Shown in pieces: positions 50,711 through 61,720 of a stretch of DNA of 64,000 bases. The position numbers and the translations under genes were made by a program. The notes beneath the pieces were generated by a model, which ran no database searches, was not told where the DNA came from, and saw only the letters and a list, made by a program, of their open reading frames with translations. Origin of the DNA: Malassezia japonica (lineage: Eukaryota > Basidiomycota > Malasseziomycetes > Malasseziales > Malasseziaceae); NCBI RefSeq assembly GCF_029542785.1, contig NC_083378.1:434001-498000 (forward strand), written 5' to 3'. Every line of letters begins with the position of its first letter. Within the stretch, counting starts at the first letter, position 1.

Positions 50711-53001
50711 GCATTGCGCATCGCCTCCTCGAGCTTGCGCTTGTTCGTCTCGACAATCACGCGCTTGTACTCGGACACGCTGCCGTTGAACTTGTACACG
50801 GTGCCGTTCTCGCACACCCACATTTCCTTCAGGCAGCTGTTGATGAAGCGCTCGTCGTGACTGATTACAATCACGCCGCCGTTCCAGCGGTTGATGGCGT
50901 CGATGAGCGCGTCGAGCGCCTCGATATCCAAGTGGTTGGTCGGCTCGTCGAGCAGCAAAACGTGCGGCTTCATGAGACTCAGCTGCGCAAACGCGACGCG
51001 GCTCTTTTGACCACCACTGAGCGTCGCAATCTTTTGCAGGCCCGTCGTGCCGGTGATGCCAAACGAGCCGAGGTGCTGGCGGTACTCCTGCTCCGTGCGG
51101 CCCGGGAAGCGCGCCGCGAGGAATGCCACAGGGTTCACCGACAGGTCTAGCTGGTCGATGTGGTGCTGAGAGAAGAAGCCGATGCGCAGGCGCGAGTTGC
51201 GCTTCGCATCACCTTCGATCGGGTTGATCTGGTTGATGAGCAGCTTCATCAGCGTCGACTTGCCTGCACCGTTGCTGCCAACGAGCGCGATGCGGCTATC
51301 CATCGTGACGTCAAAGTTGATGTTGCGCAGGAGGATGCGGTCGCGCGAGTAGCCAAAGGTGACATTGTCGAGCTGCAGCAGCGGAGGACTGATCTTGTCG
51401 GTCTCGGGGAGCGTAAAGTGCTCGCCGACCTCCTTCTCTGGCGGCTCGAGCTCGGGCAGGCGCTCGAGCTCCTTGATACGGCTCTGCGCCTGCGCGGCGC
51501 GGTTCGCATTGTAGCGCCAGCGGTCGATAAAGGCCTGGAGGTGCGCGCGCTTCTGCTGGTTCGCTTCGTACTCGCGCATCTGGTTCTTGCGGCGCTCGTC
51601 GCGCGTCTCGTAGAATTGGTCAAAGTCACCCTTGTAGTAGTCGAGGCGCTCCGAGTGCATGTGCACAATATCCGTCGCCACCTGGTTGAGAAAGGCGCGG
51701 TCGTGCGACACGACAAGCAGCGTGCCCTTCCACTCGTTCACGAGGTAGTCCTCGAGCCACGCAATCGCGTTCAAGTCAAGCATATTCGACGGCTCGTCGA
51801 GCATCAAAAGGTCGGGCTGGCAGAAGAGCGCACGCGCCAGCGCAAGACGCATGCGCCAACCACCACTGAAGTGCTTGGTCGGCTTTTGCTGATCCGCGCC
51901 GACAATACCGAGACCGTTGAGGAGCGCGGCAGCACGGCTGGGGCCGGTCTCGGCCTCCATCTCGATGAGCTTCGCCTGGACGTCGCCGAGGCGCGCCGAC
52001 AGCTCGTCGCGCTGGTGCTCACGCTGCCGCGTCGGCAGGTCGACGGCCGAGCCGCGCGAGAGCGCATTGTTGTCCTGGCTCGCCTCGTGCGCCGCCTCCT
52101 TGGCGGCCTGCGCGGCATCTTCGAGGGCCTGCAGCTCGGTATTCAGGCGCCCCTCCTCCTCCAAGAGGCGCTCACGCCAGACATCGGCCTTGAGCACCGC
52201 GTCGACGGCCGACGTCTCGTCACCCGTAATCTCCTGTTCGACGTACAGGAGCGAGATGTTGGTCGGGATCGGCACGTCGCGCATCGCCATGTGGCGCAGG
52301 AGCGTACTCTTACCCACACCGTTGCGTCCGACCAAGCCGTAGCGGCGGCCATAGGCCATGGTAAGCTCGGCGTTGCTCAGAATACGGTTGCTGCCGAACG
52401 ACACGTCGATATTCGGCAGGTGGATATCTTTGTTCTTGCCCTTTGCCGCGCCGGTGCTGATCGACTCGAGGGGGTTCACTTTGAGGTACATTTCCTCGTA
52501 CGACGCCATCTTTTTCGCCGTCTCGACCAGCTTGCTCGACTGGTAGAGGTCGCGCTGCTCGCGCTTCGCGAGCTTTGCGCGCGTCTTAGCCTCTTGGCGC
52601 TCGAGGCGCTTCACGTCGACCGTAGTGCGGTTGCGGTCGCTGCGGCCGAGCGCAAGGTCCATGCCGCCCGCCCCGGCGTCGTACCGCGACGTGCTGCTCA
52701 TCGCACTGTCGCGCATATCAATGACCTTGTCCAGACGCGTAAGGCCACGGCGCTCTGCATCGTGCACGGGCTCGCGCTCGGCGACCAAGGCGCTCAGCTT
52801 CTCCAGGAGCGCCGGAAGCGCACTGCGGGCTTTCGACGAGGCCGGCTCGCTCAGCACCGCCGACTCGAGCATCGGCTGCACGACGTCGTCCATGATCGAA
52901 ACAGTATCATCCTCGCCGGCATCCTGCACATACTGGTCGAGGTACGTGACAATGGGCTCGTCCAGCGACGGAAGCGCCTCTCGCAGTAGCGCGGCCGCCA
53001 T
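50707..53001 (-). CDS. GCN20: ABC-F ATPase GCN20
   Basis: An intronless gene of 764 aa. A ~190-residue N-terminal domain (LPSLDEPIVTYLDQYVQDA), which in GCN20/ABCF3 binds GCN1, is followed by two ABC cassettes. Cassette 1 has GRNGVGKST, SGGWRMRLALARAL and LLMLDEPSNMLD; cassette 2 has GSNGAGKST, LSGGQKSRVAFAQ and LLLDEPTNHLD, with the ABC-F linker between. No membrane segments. With GCN1 on the ribosome it activates GCN2 kinase during amino acid starvation. Convergent overlap of 3 bp with TFB1; 29 bp downstream of ERG8 on the same strand. Confidence 0.95.
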   Translation of the reverse strand: MAAALLREALPSLDEPIVTYLDQYVQDAGEDDTVSIMDDVVQPMLESAVLSEPASSKARSALPALLEKLSALVAEREPVHDAERRGLTRLDKVIDMRDSAMSSTSRYDAGAGGMDLALGRSDRNRTTVDVKRLERQEAKTRAKLAKREQRDLYQSSKLVETAKKMASYEEMYLKVNPLESISTGAAKGKNKDIHLPNIDVSFGSNRILSNAELTMAYGRRYGLVGRNGVGKSTLLRHMAMRDVPIPTNISLLYVEQEITGDETSAVDAVLKADVWRERLLEEEGRLNTELQALEDAAQAAKEAAHEASQDNNALSRGSAVDLPTRQREHQRDELSARLGDVQAKLIEMEAETGPSRAAALLNGLGIVGADQQKPTKHFSGGWRMRLALARALFCQPDLLMLDEPSNMLDLNAIAWLEDYLVNEWKGTLLVVSHDRAFLNQVATDIVHMHSERLDYYKGDFDQFYETRDERRKNQMREYEANQQKRAHLQAFIDRWRYNANRAAQAQSRIKELERLPELEPPEKEVGEHFTLPETDKISPPLLQLDNVTFGYSRDRILLRNINFDVTMDSRIALVGSNGAGKSTLMKLLINQINPIEGDAKRNSRLRIGFFSQHHIDQLDLSVNPVAFLAARFPGRTEQEYRQHLGSFGITGTTGLQKIATLSGGQKSRVAFAQLSLMKPHVLLLDEPTNHLDIEALDALIDAINRWNGGVIVISHDERFINSCLKEMWVCENGTVYKFNGSVSEYKRVIVETNKRKLEEAMRNA

Positions 53002-53030
53002 CGTGTCAGAAGGATTTTCGAATTAGTCAG

Positions 53031-54834
53031 CTAGGTGCCGAGCGAGGCTACGAGCGGCTCGAGGCCGTCGACTGCGCGGCGCTCGACGCGGAGGCCGGCG
53101 CGCGTGCGCTGCAGGTCGCGCAGCACGGAAGCTACAGCAGGGTCCATATCGTCGAGCACAGGGCCCGCGTCCGTACCCGCGACGCCAGGATGGTCCGCGC
53201 CGCAGAGCAGCGGGCCGACGCTGAGCTCGGACCACTCGGACCAGATCGCACACACGTCGCTCGGCGCGTACACGCGCTCGTCCGGTGCGCTGAGCGAGTC
53301 GGGGTGCAGGAAAAGAAGAAAGAGGGCGTCGTAGCCGCCGGCTGCATAAGTAGAAGCACGTACCTCCCGGCACGCCGCCGCCGAGAATGCCGTTTGCGTC
53401 GCGGATCGTCGTGTCGAGCAGGCGCGACATTTCCATCGGCTCGACGGGCGCGCCGGCGCGTACGCCGAGCTCGCGCATGCCTCCGCGCACAGAGCGCATC
53501 GAGTTGCGCACATCGATAAACATGTCGGCCGTCAGCGAGGGGTGCTCTTTCCGGTACGCGTCCCATTCCGACGAGGAGCGCTGGGCGAGCGCAGTGAGCA
53601 CGCGTGCGTATTCGTGCTTGTCGCGCGCACACGCAACGTGCAGGCCGAGGAGGCCATCGGCGAGCGACTGGTTCGCCGCTGCAATCACGCGGTAGAGCTG
53701 TGCGGCTGGGTCAGTAGGGATACGTACCCCACTCGGGCTTGTTCTTACGGAACGCGCTCACTTGGCCGACCAGCGTGGGTGTGTTGGAGCCTGCGTCGAC
53801 GTCTGCGAGGCACATGCGGATGCCGGGGGGGAGCTGGAGCGGCGCCGGGCGCGCGACATTCTCGCGCGTCGACGACCGGGCGATTTCCATCATGCCCTCG
53901 ACGGCAGTCGGCACGCCGTTGGCGTCCTGCGGCGCAGGCTGCCACAAAGGGTTGCGGGGATCGAGCACCGGGAGCAGGTGGATCGGCGGCCGCTGCGTCA
54001 GCCGAGCGACGTACCTTTTCAGTCTCGGTCGGCGTGCGGACGATTCGGAAGCCGGACTCTTCGCGCATCACATCCTTGATCAGACTCGGGTCAAAGCGGC
54101 GGTAGAGCTGGTTGCCCCACACGGACGACGACACGTCAAAGCCCGAGCCGACCTTGCCCTGGGCCGCGCAGTGCGCGAGCTGCGCCGTGTTGTGGATCAG
54201 GCCGAGAGACGCAAGTGGCATCGCCTCATCCTCGCTCTCGCCCTTGGTAATTCCGAGGTGCAAGAGCACGCCGGCGGTGAGCGACGTGGTCATCGCCGCG
54301 CTCGAGCCGAGGCCGGTCTTGTGCACGTTGCTCAGCGTGCAGTGCTGCGGCGCAAAGGGCGGCAGGGCCTGGAGCTGCGCGAGCTGCGGCGCTTGTCCCT
54401 GCATTAGCACAGCTACGTACCTCGACGCGGTGCGAGTAGTAGTCATTGTCGCCCGCAATCACGATATCCAGGCCGCCGCCGAGCTGCGAGCGCAGCGCGT
54501 CGCCCAGCGTCTCGATGCCGAGGTGCAGCGCGTAGAGCAGCGTGAGCGCCACAAACGGGTTCTTCCCGTTCTCGTCGACCTGCACGAGCTGGAGTCCCTC
54601 GGTCAGCTCATCCTCCGAGCCCATCGCAGGCAGCACCACGTCGTACACCCACTCGGCCTCGAGGAACTGCGGCGAGCGCACGCGAATGCGCGGCGTGTCG
54701 CGCTGGGGAAAGCTAGCGACACTCGTGTAGAAGCGTGCATCCGTCGCAAAGACCACGCCAAAGTACGTAGGGTCCAGCACAAGGTAGCCCCCCGCGACGA
54801 GCGCCTTGCCGGGCGCCGACACGGTCGTGACCAT
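53031..54834 (-). CDS. ERG8: Phosphomevalonate kinase
   Basis: Five exons with four introns, all 22 nt: 54399-54420, 53993-54014, 53706-53727 and 53342-53363. The spliced protein is 571 aa, longer than yeast Erg8 (451). GHMP-kinase motifs are in order: SAPGKALVAGGYLVLD (1), VHKTGLGSSAAMTTSLTAG (2, ATP-binding), GQVSAFRKNKPEWG and GVPGAGGYDALFLL (3). It phosphorylates mevalonate 5-phosphate in the cytosolic mevalonate pathway to isoprenoids and ergosterol. Each splice join falls inside a conserved block, notably GVPG-AGGYD, giving strong support to the model. Its start is 35 bp from that of RRP43. Confidence 0.94.
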
Positions 54835-54869
54835 GGCACTGGAGGATTAGTAAAGTAACTTTTTCCACC

Positions 54870-55779
54870 ATGACGGCGCCAGCGGCGAGCGCCGATGTGC
54901 AGACGGCCATCTTCAAGAAGCTATATCCCGTCGACTTTCTGCGCCGGCACCTGGACGAGCAGGTGCGTGAGGATGGGCGTGCGCCTGCCGAGTTCCGCGC
55001 GGCGTCGGTCGCCACTGGCATTCTGTCGCAGAGCAACGGCAGTGCCTTGGTGCGCTTCGGCAGCGGCACCATGGTCACCGCGGCGGTGCAGGCGCAGGTC
55101 ACCGAGCCTCATCACGACCGCCCGAACGAAGGATTTATCGTCCCGAGCCTTGACTTGTCCCCGCTCTGCTCGCCGCAGTACAAGCCGGGGCCGCCGTCGG
55201 ACGACGCCCAGTGCATGGCGCACTACTTGCAGCTCTTTCTCGATCAGTCGCTCGCCGTCTCGCGCGAGTCGCTCTGCATCGAGCCCGGCGTGGCGGCGTG
55301 GGCGCTGCACGTCGATGTCGTCGTCGTGAGTGCCGACGGCAACGTGCTCGACGCCGCGGCGCTCGCAGTCGTTGCGGCGCTCGCCGACTGCCGCCTGCCG
55401 ACGCTGCTGCAGTGCAGCGGCCCCTCGTCGTGTGTCTTTTCGCGCGAGCGCAACCAGAAGCTGGACCTGCGCGTGTGGCCGGTCCTGTCGACGTTTGGCC
55501 TCTACGACTCGTACGTATCGCTGCTAATCCAGCACCTATATCCTTGCGGACCCTGCAGCATTCGAAGAGTCGCTCCTCTCGGCGCACATGCACATCGGCA
55601 TGACCGAGGCGGACGACGACGCGGACGTCTTTTTCGTGCGCCTCGCAGGGAATGCCATGGCGGCCAAGGCGGGTCCCCAGGTGCTCCGGAACGAGGCGCT
55701 GCTCGAGCAGTGCATCCACGCGGCACGGGCGCGTGCGGCCGTGCTGCGCAATCTGCTGCGCGAGTCGCTGAAGCAGTGA
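54870..55779 (+). CDS. RRP43: Exosome core subunit RRP43 (RNase PH-like, EXOSC8)
   Basis: Two exons, 22-nt intron at 55511-55532; 295 aa. The RNase PH fold is evident: YPVDFLRRHLDEQVREDGR, LSQSNGSALVRFGSGTMV, EGFIVPSLDLSPLCS, and LDAAALAVVAALADCRLP. The VPNVDLPPLCS-like block and the lack of catalytic residues point to RRP43/EXOSC8 and not RRP41. The second exon ends in a long helix (LLEQCIHAARARAAVLRN). It forms part of the six-subunit ring of the RNA exosome. The stop is 5 bp from the stop of the convergent PUF gene. Confidence 0.9.
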
Positions 55780-55784
55780 TATAC

Positions 55785-57475
55785 CTACGCCCGCTCATAC
55801 CCAGTAAACGCGCGCGCACGATCTGTGTAAGTAGCGCCACGTACCACAGAGCAGCACGACACGCATCCCGCTCTTGTTGCCTTGGAGGATGGGCGCATTC
55901 TTGCGCACCACGTTCAAGATCTCGGTACGCCGGGGAAGGCCGGCCGTCGTGAGAAGCTGTGCAATGATCGGCAAGCCTTGCTGCGTGAGCGCGAGGTCGA
56001 TCAGCAGCGGACGCAGCGAGCCAAGGTGGCTGCGCACCGTCGGCAGCTGGCACAGGCGCTCGGCATACTCGGCGGCAACCACCTGGGGCGTCGCACGCAG
56101 CATCGCTTGGATCGCGCGCGAGCCATACACCGAGAGGCTCACCGCGCCGAGGTGGCTAAAGACGCTGCACGCAACACGCCGTTGCATCGCCTCGCTTCCG
56201 TGCTCGACCAGGTACTGGATCACCCACACGCCCCACTGGTCGCACACGCACGACACAAAGCGGTTCATGAGCTCCGTGACGCACGCGCCGTGCTCAGGGA
56301 CGTGCCCGTACTCCATAAGCTTCTGGCAGAGGGTGCTCCCGATCTCGTCCGTCGCCAGATCCGCCCACCGGCCGCGGAACATGGTGTGGATCGCAGTCCG
56401 CAGCGTGTCCAGGACATGGTCGGGCCACGCAAGGCGCAGGACCTTGTGCCAGACTGGGATCGCATTGCGCGCCGTGAGCGTCTGGCACAGGCGGTCGCTC
56501 AGCAGGTCCTGGACGACCGCGAGGCGCAGCGGCTCGTCGCCATCCAGCACGCGGCGGACGACCAGCGCGCCGTACGGCGACAGAGACAGCAGCGCAAACG
56601 AGCCACGCAGCGCCCACGCAAGCTCCATGTCGAGCGTTAGCGCACGCTGCACGAGGTAGCCCCCATTCTTGTCCGAGGCAAGTTTCCTCAGCTGGGGCTT
56701 GATGGTGTCCACAATTTCGGCGCGCTGGCCCTCGCTGCCGTTCTTCAGCAGGAGCTGCAGCGTGACGCTTGCATCCTGAGCATCGCGCGACATCACGTCC
56801 GCTACAAGCTCCTTGGTAGGCGGCAGTGGGGGGGAAGGCAGCCTGCGCACGCTGCTCGGCACCAGATCGTCCGAGGGCACGGTCCAGAGAGGCGCCGGCC
56901 ACGTCGACAGCGGAGACGCGTCGTTCCAGCCGGGCGTCATCGTGACAGACGACATGCCAGGCGCGTGCACCAGCGACCACTGCTCCTCAAACGAGGGGCC
57001 GACGGCGTCGGTTGGAGGGGTCTGCTTCTTGTTGTGCAGCACGGCCTCGGGGAACGCATGGGCACCTGTATGAGTCGCGCAACGTACCTGGCACGCTCGG
57101 ACCCTCGACGATCTCGTCCCAAAACGGATTGAACACGTCCGGCGTAAAGGCTGCCTCGCGCTTGAGCGGCGTAGGTGGCGCCGGCGAGGAACGCACGCCG
57201 GCACGCACCTGCTCCTCGAGCTGCTGGACGCGGCGCTCGAGCATCGCGAGCTTGGTCTCGACGTCGCTCATAGGTTCATTCTCATCCTTTTCAGCGCCGG
57301 CCGCGGGCACGGGAGGAGACTCGGTAGATGCGGGCGCCATAGGAACATCGTTCGTGACGTCCATCGCGCAGTCCGCTTCGGCACTCGTAGGGGGGCAGCT
57401 CTGGTCGGGCATGGGGGGCATATACTCAGGATGCGCTTTTGTAGTGCGCCTCCGAGCACCTTTGGCAGTGCTCAT
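55785..57475 (-). CDS. PUF/Pumilio-repeat RNA-binding protein
   Basis: Three exons; introns 57066-57087 and 55823-55844, both 22 nt; 548 aa from ATG 57475 (an ATG at 57505 adds ten residues). The N-terminal ~200 residues are disordered, with a short coiled coil (VETKLAMLERRVQQLEEQV). From ~230 a run of helical PUM repeats follows: LRKLASDKNGGYLVQRAL, LSPYGALVVRRVLDG, TDEIGSTLCQKLMEYG, DQWGVWVIQYLVEHG and LSVYGSRAIQAML. PUF proteins bind 3' UTRs and repress or localise mRNAs. The repeats are divergent, as in Jsn1/Puf2-like members. If the last 22-nt intron is retained the protein ends ten bases earlier with a different tail. Confidence 0.82.
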
Positions 57476-57589
57476 GCCGCCATCGGAAGCTTCCGAGGCA
57501 CGCATCGCGCCGACCTCGGCTCGGTCCGAGCCGCATCGCGCACGAGCCAAGGCTCGTCTTCCTCCACACGTCGGCGTCGTGGTGGTCTG

Positions 57590-59109
57590 ATGGGAGCACC
57601 GCCGACCCCCGTGCCGCACGGCACGGATCCTGAGCCCGACACGCGCCGTGAAGACCCCGACATTGAGCTTGCATCGGATGTAGGCGAGACGGAAGGACTT
57701 GGCGTGAGCCGGAACGCGTGGGCGGACGACGACGTCGAGAACGAGATTCCCCTCACGACGCCCTTTTTGGCGTCGACCATGGCGTGGCAGTCTGTCCCGT
57801 CTCATAATGCGAGCGATGCACCTCTGCCGATGAGTGCATCGGACCGTGTGCGGCTGGTCCTTCGCACGGCCGGCATGCTTGCGGCGCTCCTGGTCGGCAG
57901 TATTCTGTCCGTGGTGCTTATTGTCTGGCTCGCGCTGCCCGTCTTTGCCGACGAGGACCGCTCCGCGCTGCGCATCCCACGCACCTTTGAGCAGCTCCAA
58001 GCCCTGAACGGAGTCTTGCAAAACTACAGTCATACCCATTTTGTCCGTGTGATGATCGCCTGGACTACGATCTATTTGTTGTACGTTGCCATGCTAACCC
58101 AGTTTGCAGACCTTTTCCGTGCCAGGCTCCATGTACATGAGCATTCTCGCAGGCGCCATGTGGGGCATGCCGGTTGCACTGCCGCTGGTCTGCGTGTGCA
58201 TTGCAACGGGCTCGACACTGTGCTTCCTGCTGAGCCGCTACGCCGGCCAGGTGCTCTACGTGATTCCGCGCTGGGAGCAGCGCATTGCGGCCTGGACGGT
58301 CGTCGTGCAGCAGTACGATAACAATATGCTGTCCTACCTTACCGTGCTCCGGTACGTCTCGCGTCTGACCCAGCATGATGCCGGTGCCTCCAGACTTTGT
58401 GATCAACATTGTCGCGCCGCACCTCGGCGTCGAAATCAAAACGTTTTGGCTCTCGTCGTTCCTCGGCGTGATTTCCATGACGCTCATCCACACGGCGATC
58501 GGCGAGGAGCTGAGCGACATGTCGAGCTCGAGCGACTTTCACCTCTTTAGCCTCAAGAACATGCTCATTATTCTCGTCGTGGGTATCGCCATGGTCGTGC
58601 CCGTGCTGGTCAAGCGGTACGTCCAGCCGCCCGAGGACCCCGAGAGCACCCACGGCCCGATCCACCTTGACGATGCGCCCGAGCCTGCTGCGCGGACGTG
58701 GCGCGAGCGCGCTCGGAGCGGCGTACAGCGCTTGCTCACCATGATCCATCCTTCGTGGCGCTCGTCCAATCGAGCAGTCGACGCGGTGCGCATCGACGAT
58801 GCATACGGCAGCGACGGCGAGTTTGGCGACGAGTCTATCTCTGCGTGGCGCACCGTCACCCGCGACACTCACGCGACGGGCCGCGCCCTCGAGACGATGC
58901 CGAGTCTCGCGACGGACGACGCATTCAACAGCGACGAAAGCGACGTGGAGGACGAGCGTGGGGTCCACTCCATGTTTGACGCGCCCACCGCCTCGCCCTC
59001 CAACTGGCCGGCGCGCGCGGCACACTATGCCCAGCATTCGGCGCAGTTTGCAGATCATGCGCCAAATGCCGCACGGCGGTTGCTACAGCGTTTGGGTGTA
59101 TCTTTGTAG
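57590..59109 (+). CDS. TVP38: TVP38-family VTT (SNARE-associated) Golgi membrane protein
   Basis: Three exons; introns 58081-58102 and 58352-58373 (22 nt each); 491 aa. An acidic N-terminus (~95 residues) is followed by about six membrane segments. The VTT core is FLQTFSVPGSMYMSILAGAMWG, which after splicing runs on to VCVCIATGSTLCFLLSRYAG and RMMPVPPDFVINIVAPHLGV, ending FWLSSFLGVISMTLIHTAIGEEL. The tail is cytosolic, rich in Ser, Asp and Arg. Tvp38 and its TMEM41/VMP1 relatives are thought to scramble or distribute lipids in the secretory pathway. Its stop lies 6 bp from that of PRE6. Confidence 0.9.
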
Positions 59110-59115
59110 AGGAAA

Positions 59116-60043
59116 CTACGCATTTCCGCCCGACATGGACGCCGCGGCGCTCGCCGTCGCAGCGAGACGCGTGCGGCGGCGCTCCGCCTCGGCCTCTTGC
59201 TCGACCTCGATGGCCTTGACCACCTCTTCGATTTCGGACAACTCGAGGGTCTGGGTGAGTATAGCCAACCTACCCGCACTTCGCCGTGGCCAGTCATCAG
59301 CGCGATCTCGATGTCTGTGTGAGTGGAGCGACGTACTCTTTGCACCGGTCTGCACGACCTCAAGCAGGCTCTTGATGGTGAGCTTGATCGACTCCTCCTG
59401 CGACATGTCGTCTTTGTAGTTCTTCTCCAAGAACTCACGCACGGTCTTGGACGAGCGGCCGATGGCGTTCGCCTTCCAGGCAGAGTACATGCCCGACGGC
59501 TCGGTCTGGTACAGACGCGGAACCGTGTCGTTGGGGTCGAAGCCGATGATCAGCGTCGAAATACCAAACGGACGCATACCGCCCGACTGGGTGTATTTCT
59601 GCTGGACACCAGCAATGTAGCGCGTGATGAAGTCGACCGACACCGGGTCTTCCACAGTCAAGCGGTGCGACTGGCACTCGATGCGCGCCTTGTCGATGAG
59701 GACGCGCGCATCGGCGTTCAGGCCGGCAAACGCAAGGCAGATGTGGTCGTCGAGCATCGCCGTCTTGCGCACCGTCCTAGGGTCTTGCAGCTGCTGCAGA
59801 CTCTTTTTCTCAACACCAAGCACGACGACATCCTTACCGCGGATGCCGACAGCGCACGTACCCTTGCGCACCGCCTCGAGCGCATAGTCTACTTGGAACC
59901 TGGGTTAGAAGAGGGCGACATACAAATGACCTGGGGTGAGCCTCGCTGCAACATACCATCAGGGGAGAATACCGTAAGCGCTGCACAGGTGTTAGCCTCT
60001 GTCTACACTCTCTCTACACACCTCTGTCGTAGGAACGCGACAT
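59116..60043 (-). CDS. PRE6: 20S proteasome subunit alpha4 (PRE6/PSMA7)
   Basis: Six exons; introns 59981-60021 (41 nt), 59931-59956 (26), 59900-59923 (24), 59315-59336 (22) and 59251-59273 (23). The 263-aa product starts [28 protein letters not shown], the alpha-subunit gate and helix H0, which is assembled from four exons including one of 7 nt. Then come [50 protein letters not shown] and [12 protein letters not shown], and the tail [13 protein letters not shown]. The VVQTGAKNIE motif and the overall pattern match alpha4. It is part of the outer heptameric rings of the 20S core. Confidence 0.94.
59924..59930 (-). other. PRE6: 7-nt microexon in proteasome alpha4
   Basis: The seven bases GTCATTT, lying between a 26-nt and a 24-nt intron, complete Gly, give His and two bases of Leu in DGHLFQVDYA. 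That motif is near-invariant in proteasome alpha subunits, so the exon is required. Confidence 0.85.
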
Positions 60044-60238
60044 GGTCCAGCACCAACGTTGACGTTGCAGTCGAACGCCCGCCGTCCTCCACGCGTACGC
60101 ACCGATCACATTTGGGAAATATGCACATACATCCCCGTTTGTGCGGGGCGAGGAGCGCTCGGCGGCCTTTTGAGAACGGCGCAGCCGACGGTGCACGCTA
60201 TGCACTATAAACTTTTTAAAGCAGGTGCAGCCTAGCAT

Positions 60239-60918
60239 TTAGCTGAGGCTCATGATGGCGTTGATCAGGTCGCCGTTGTTCTCCTTGAGAGCCTTGACGG
60301 CCTTCCGGCGCGAGCACGACACCTGCTCGATGACGAGGTCGACGTCCTTGGCGTCCACACCAGTCTCGTCGATGGGAGTGTCATCGTCCTCCTCCTCCTC
60401 CTCGACCTTCTTCGAAGAGGCAAGGTCCGCAGCGTTGAACTGGGGCTCGGTGCTGGCAGCACCGTCGGCACCCTTCTCCTGCGCCTCGGCGGCGAGCATC
60501 TGCTGGGCGGCCTGGGCCTGGGCAAAGGCGCTCATGTCCTCGTTCTTCACCTCACCGAACACAATGTACACGTCGGAGACAGCCGACTTGTACACGTCGG
60601 GGTTGGCGACAACGTACAGGTGCTGGGTAAGTCAAAGTACAACGTACACCACGGGGGCGGCGGAGAGTCACGCGCTTGATGTCAGGAATGCGCTTGAGAC
60701 CAATGTTCTGCAGGGCCTTGCGGCTCTTGCGCTCGGCGCGCGACTGCACGCGGTCAGGCACACCGACCTCGGTGTCCTCGGCGTCAGCACCGGCATCCTG
60801 GACCTTGAGCTGTAACAAAATCGAACGTGCACACGCACATCAAGGTTAGCATATGTCCTCAAATAGAATGCAGAATACGTACGTCCTTCACGTCGTCCGA
60901 AATTTCCTCAATAGACAT
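60239..60918 (-). CDS. EGD2: Nascent polypeptide-associated complex subunit alpha
   Basis: Three exons; introns 60810-60882 (73 nt) and 60623-60647 (25 nt); 193 aa. MSIEEISDDVKD is exon 1. The NAC domain follows (RAERKSRKALQNIGLKRIPD, then VTLRRPRGHLYVVANPDVYKS, YIVFGEVKNEDMS), and a C-terminal UBA domain (VDLVIEQVSCSRRKAVKALKENNGDLINAI). With the beta subunit it binds nascent chains at the ribosome exit. Highly biased codons suggest strong expression. Its 73-nt first intron is long for this genome. Confidence 0.95.
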
Positions 60919-61035
60919 GGTTGTGCGATTGGGGTGAAAGCAACGGCCGGCCGCCAGCGCCGGGCGCCGATTCGCGCACATGCCCTTCGTTCTTCGCCCG
61001 TCCACTAAAACTGCACGCCGCAGCCAGGGTCAGAT

Positions 61036-61050
61036 CACGTGTACCACGTG
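61036..61050. promoter_or_regulatory. Tandem CACGTGTAC repeats, EGD2/ISA2 divergent promoter
   Basis: CACGTG at 61036-61041 and 61045-61050, as a direct repeat of CACGTGTAC, followed by the palindrome CCACCGGTGG. It lies 41-55 bp before the ISA2 ATG and 118 bp from EGD2. A likely bHLH element by analogy with the other pairs. Confidence 0.5.
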
Positions 61051-61090
61051 TACCTCCACCGGTGGCACTTGCACCCTAGCCACTTGCGCC

Positions 61091-61720
61091 ATGTCGATGT
61101 TGCAGCGGGGATTGCGTGGCGCGCTGCGCAGCGTGCCATCAGCGAGCACAGCGCGGGTCGGAGGCCTGAGTATGCAGAGTTCGATTTCCTACGTTCCTCG
61201 GAACCTGGGCCGGCCGGCACTGCACCTTCGTGCGTGTGGCGCAGCTGTGCCACCGAGGGCGTCTGTGCGCCTCGCCTCGACGCTCGTCGCCAAGCCGGAG
61301 CACCCGGAGGACGAGACTGTGATGGAGGGAGACACGCCTCTTGTTCACCTTACTGAGCGCGCTGTCCAGGTACGTACACTGTCTTAACGCAGAAAATTCG
61401 CTCGGTTGCGGAAGCAGACAGCGACCCGAACGTGGGACTGCGCATCATTGTCGAGCCGGGAGGATGCCACGGATATATGTACAAGCTCGAGATCACAAGC
61501 GGAACCGAAGAGGACGACTTGTATGTGCCACTACTAACTCAGTGTCTTTGACGATGGTGGCGCTCGGATCATCGTGGACAGCTTCTCGCTCGGCCTGGTC
61601 AAAGGCAGCACGATCGACTATGTTACCGAGTTGATTGGGAGCCAGTTCGCCATCAAGGACAATCCGCAGGCGAAGGGCAGCGGCTGTGGCTGCGGCGTGA
61701 GCTGGGAGCCGGTCTTGTGA
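61091..61720 (+). CDS. ISA2: Mitochondrial iron-sulfur assembly protein ISA2
   Basis: Three exons; introns 61370-61392 (23 nt) and 61521-61542 (22); 194 aa from ATG 61091. An in-frame ATG at 60980 would add a Thr/Cys-rich leader unlike a presequence, so the later start is preferred: MSMLQRGLRGALRSVPSAST is a good mitochondrial targeting signal. The A-type scaffold has its three conserved Cys: GGCHGYMYKLE and the C-terminal GSGCGCGVSW. ISA1/ISA2 with IBA57 are needed for [4Fe-4S] proteins such as lipoyl synthase and aconitase. The spacing fits ISA2. Confidence 0.9.

Noticed and set aside
51160..52989. 609-codon open frame on the + strand inside GCN20
   Set aside because: It is the antisense of a conserved ABC-F coding region; GC-rich third positions keep the opposite strand free of stops. 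No family motif.
60980..61090. Upstream ATG for ISA2
   Set aside because: It would translate the CACGTG repeats into a Cys/Thr-rich leader; the ATG at 61091 begins a proper mitochondrial presequence.
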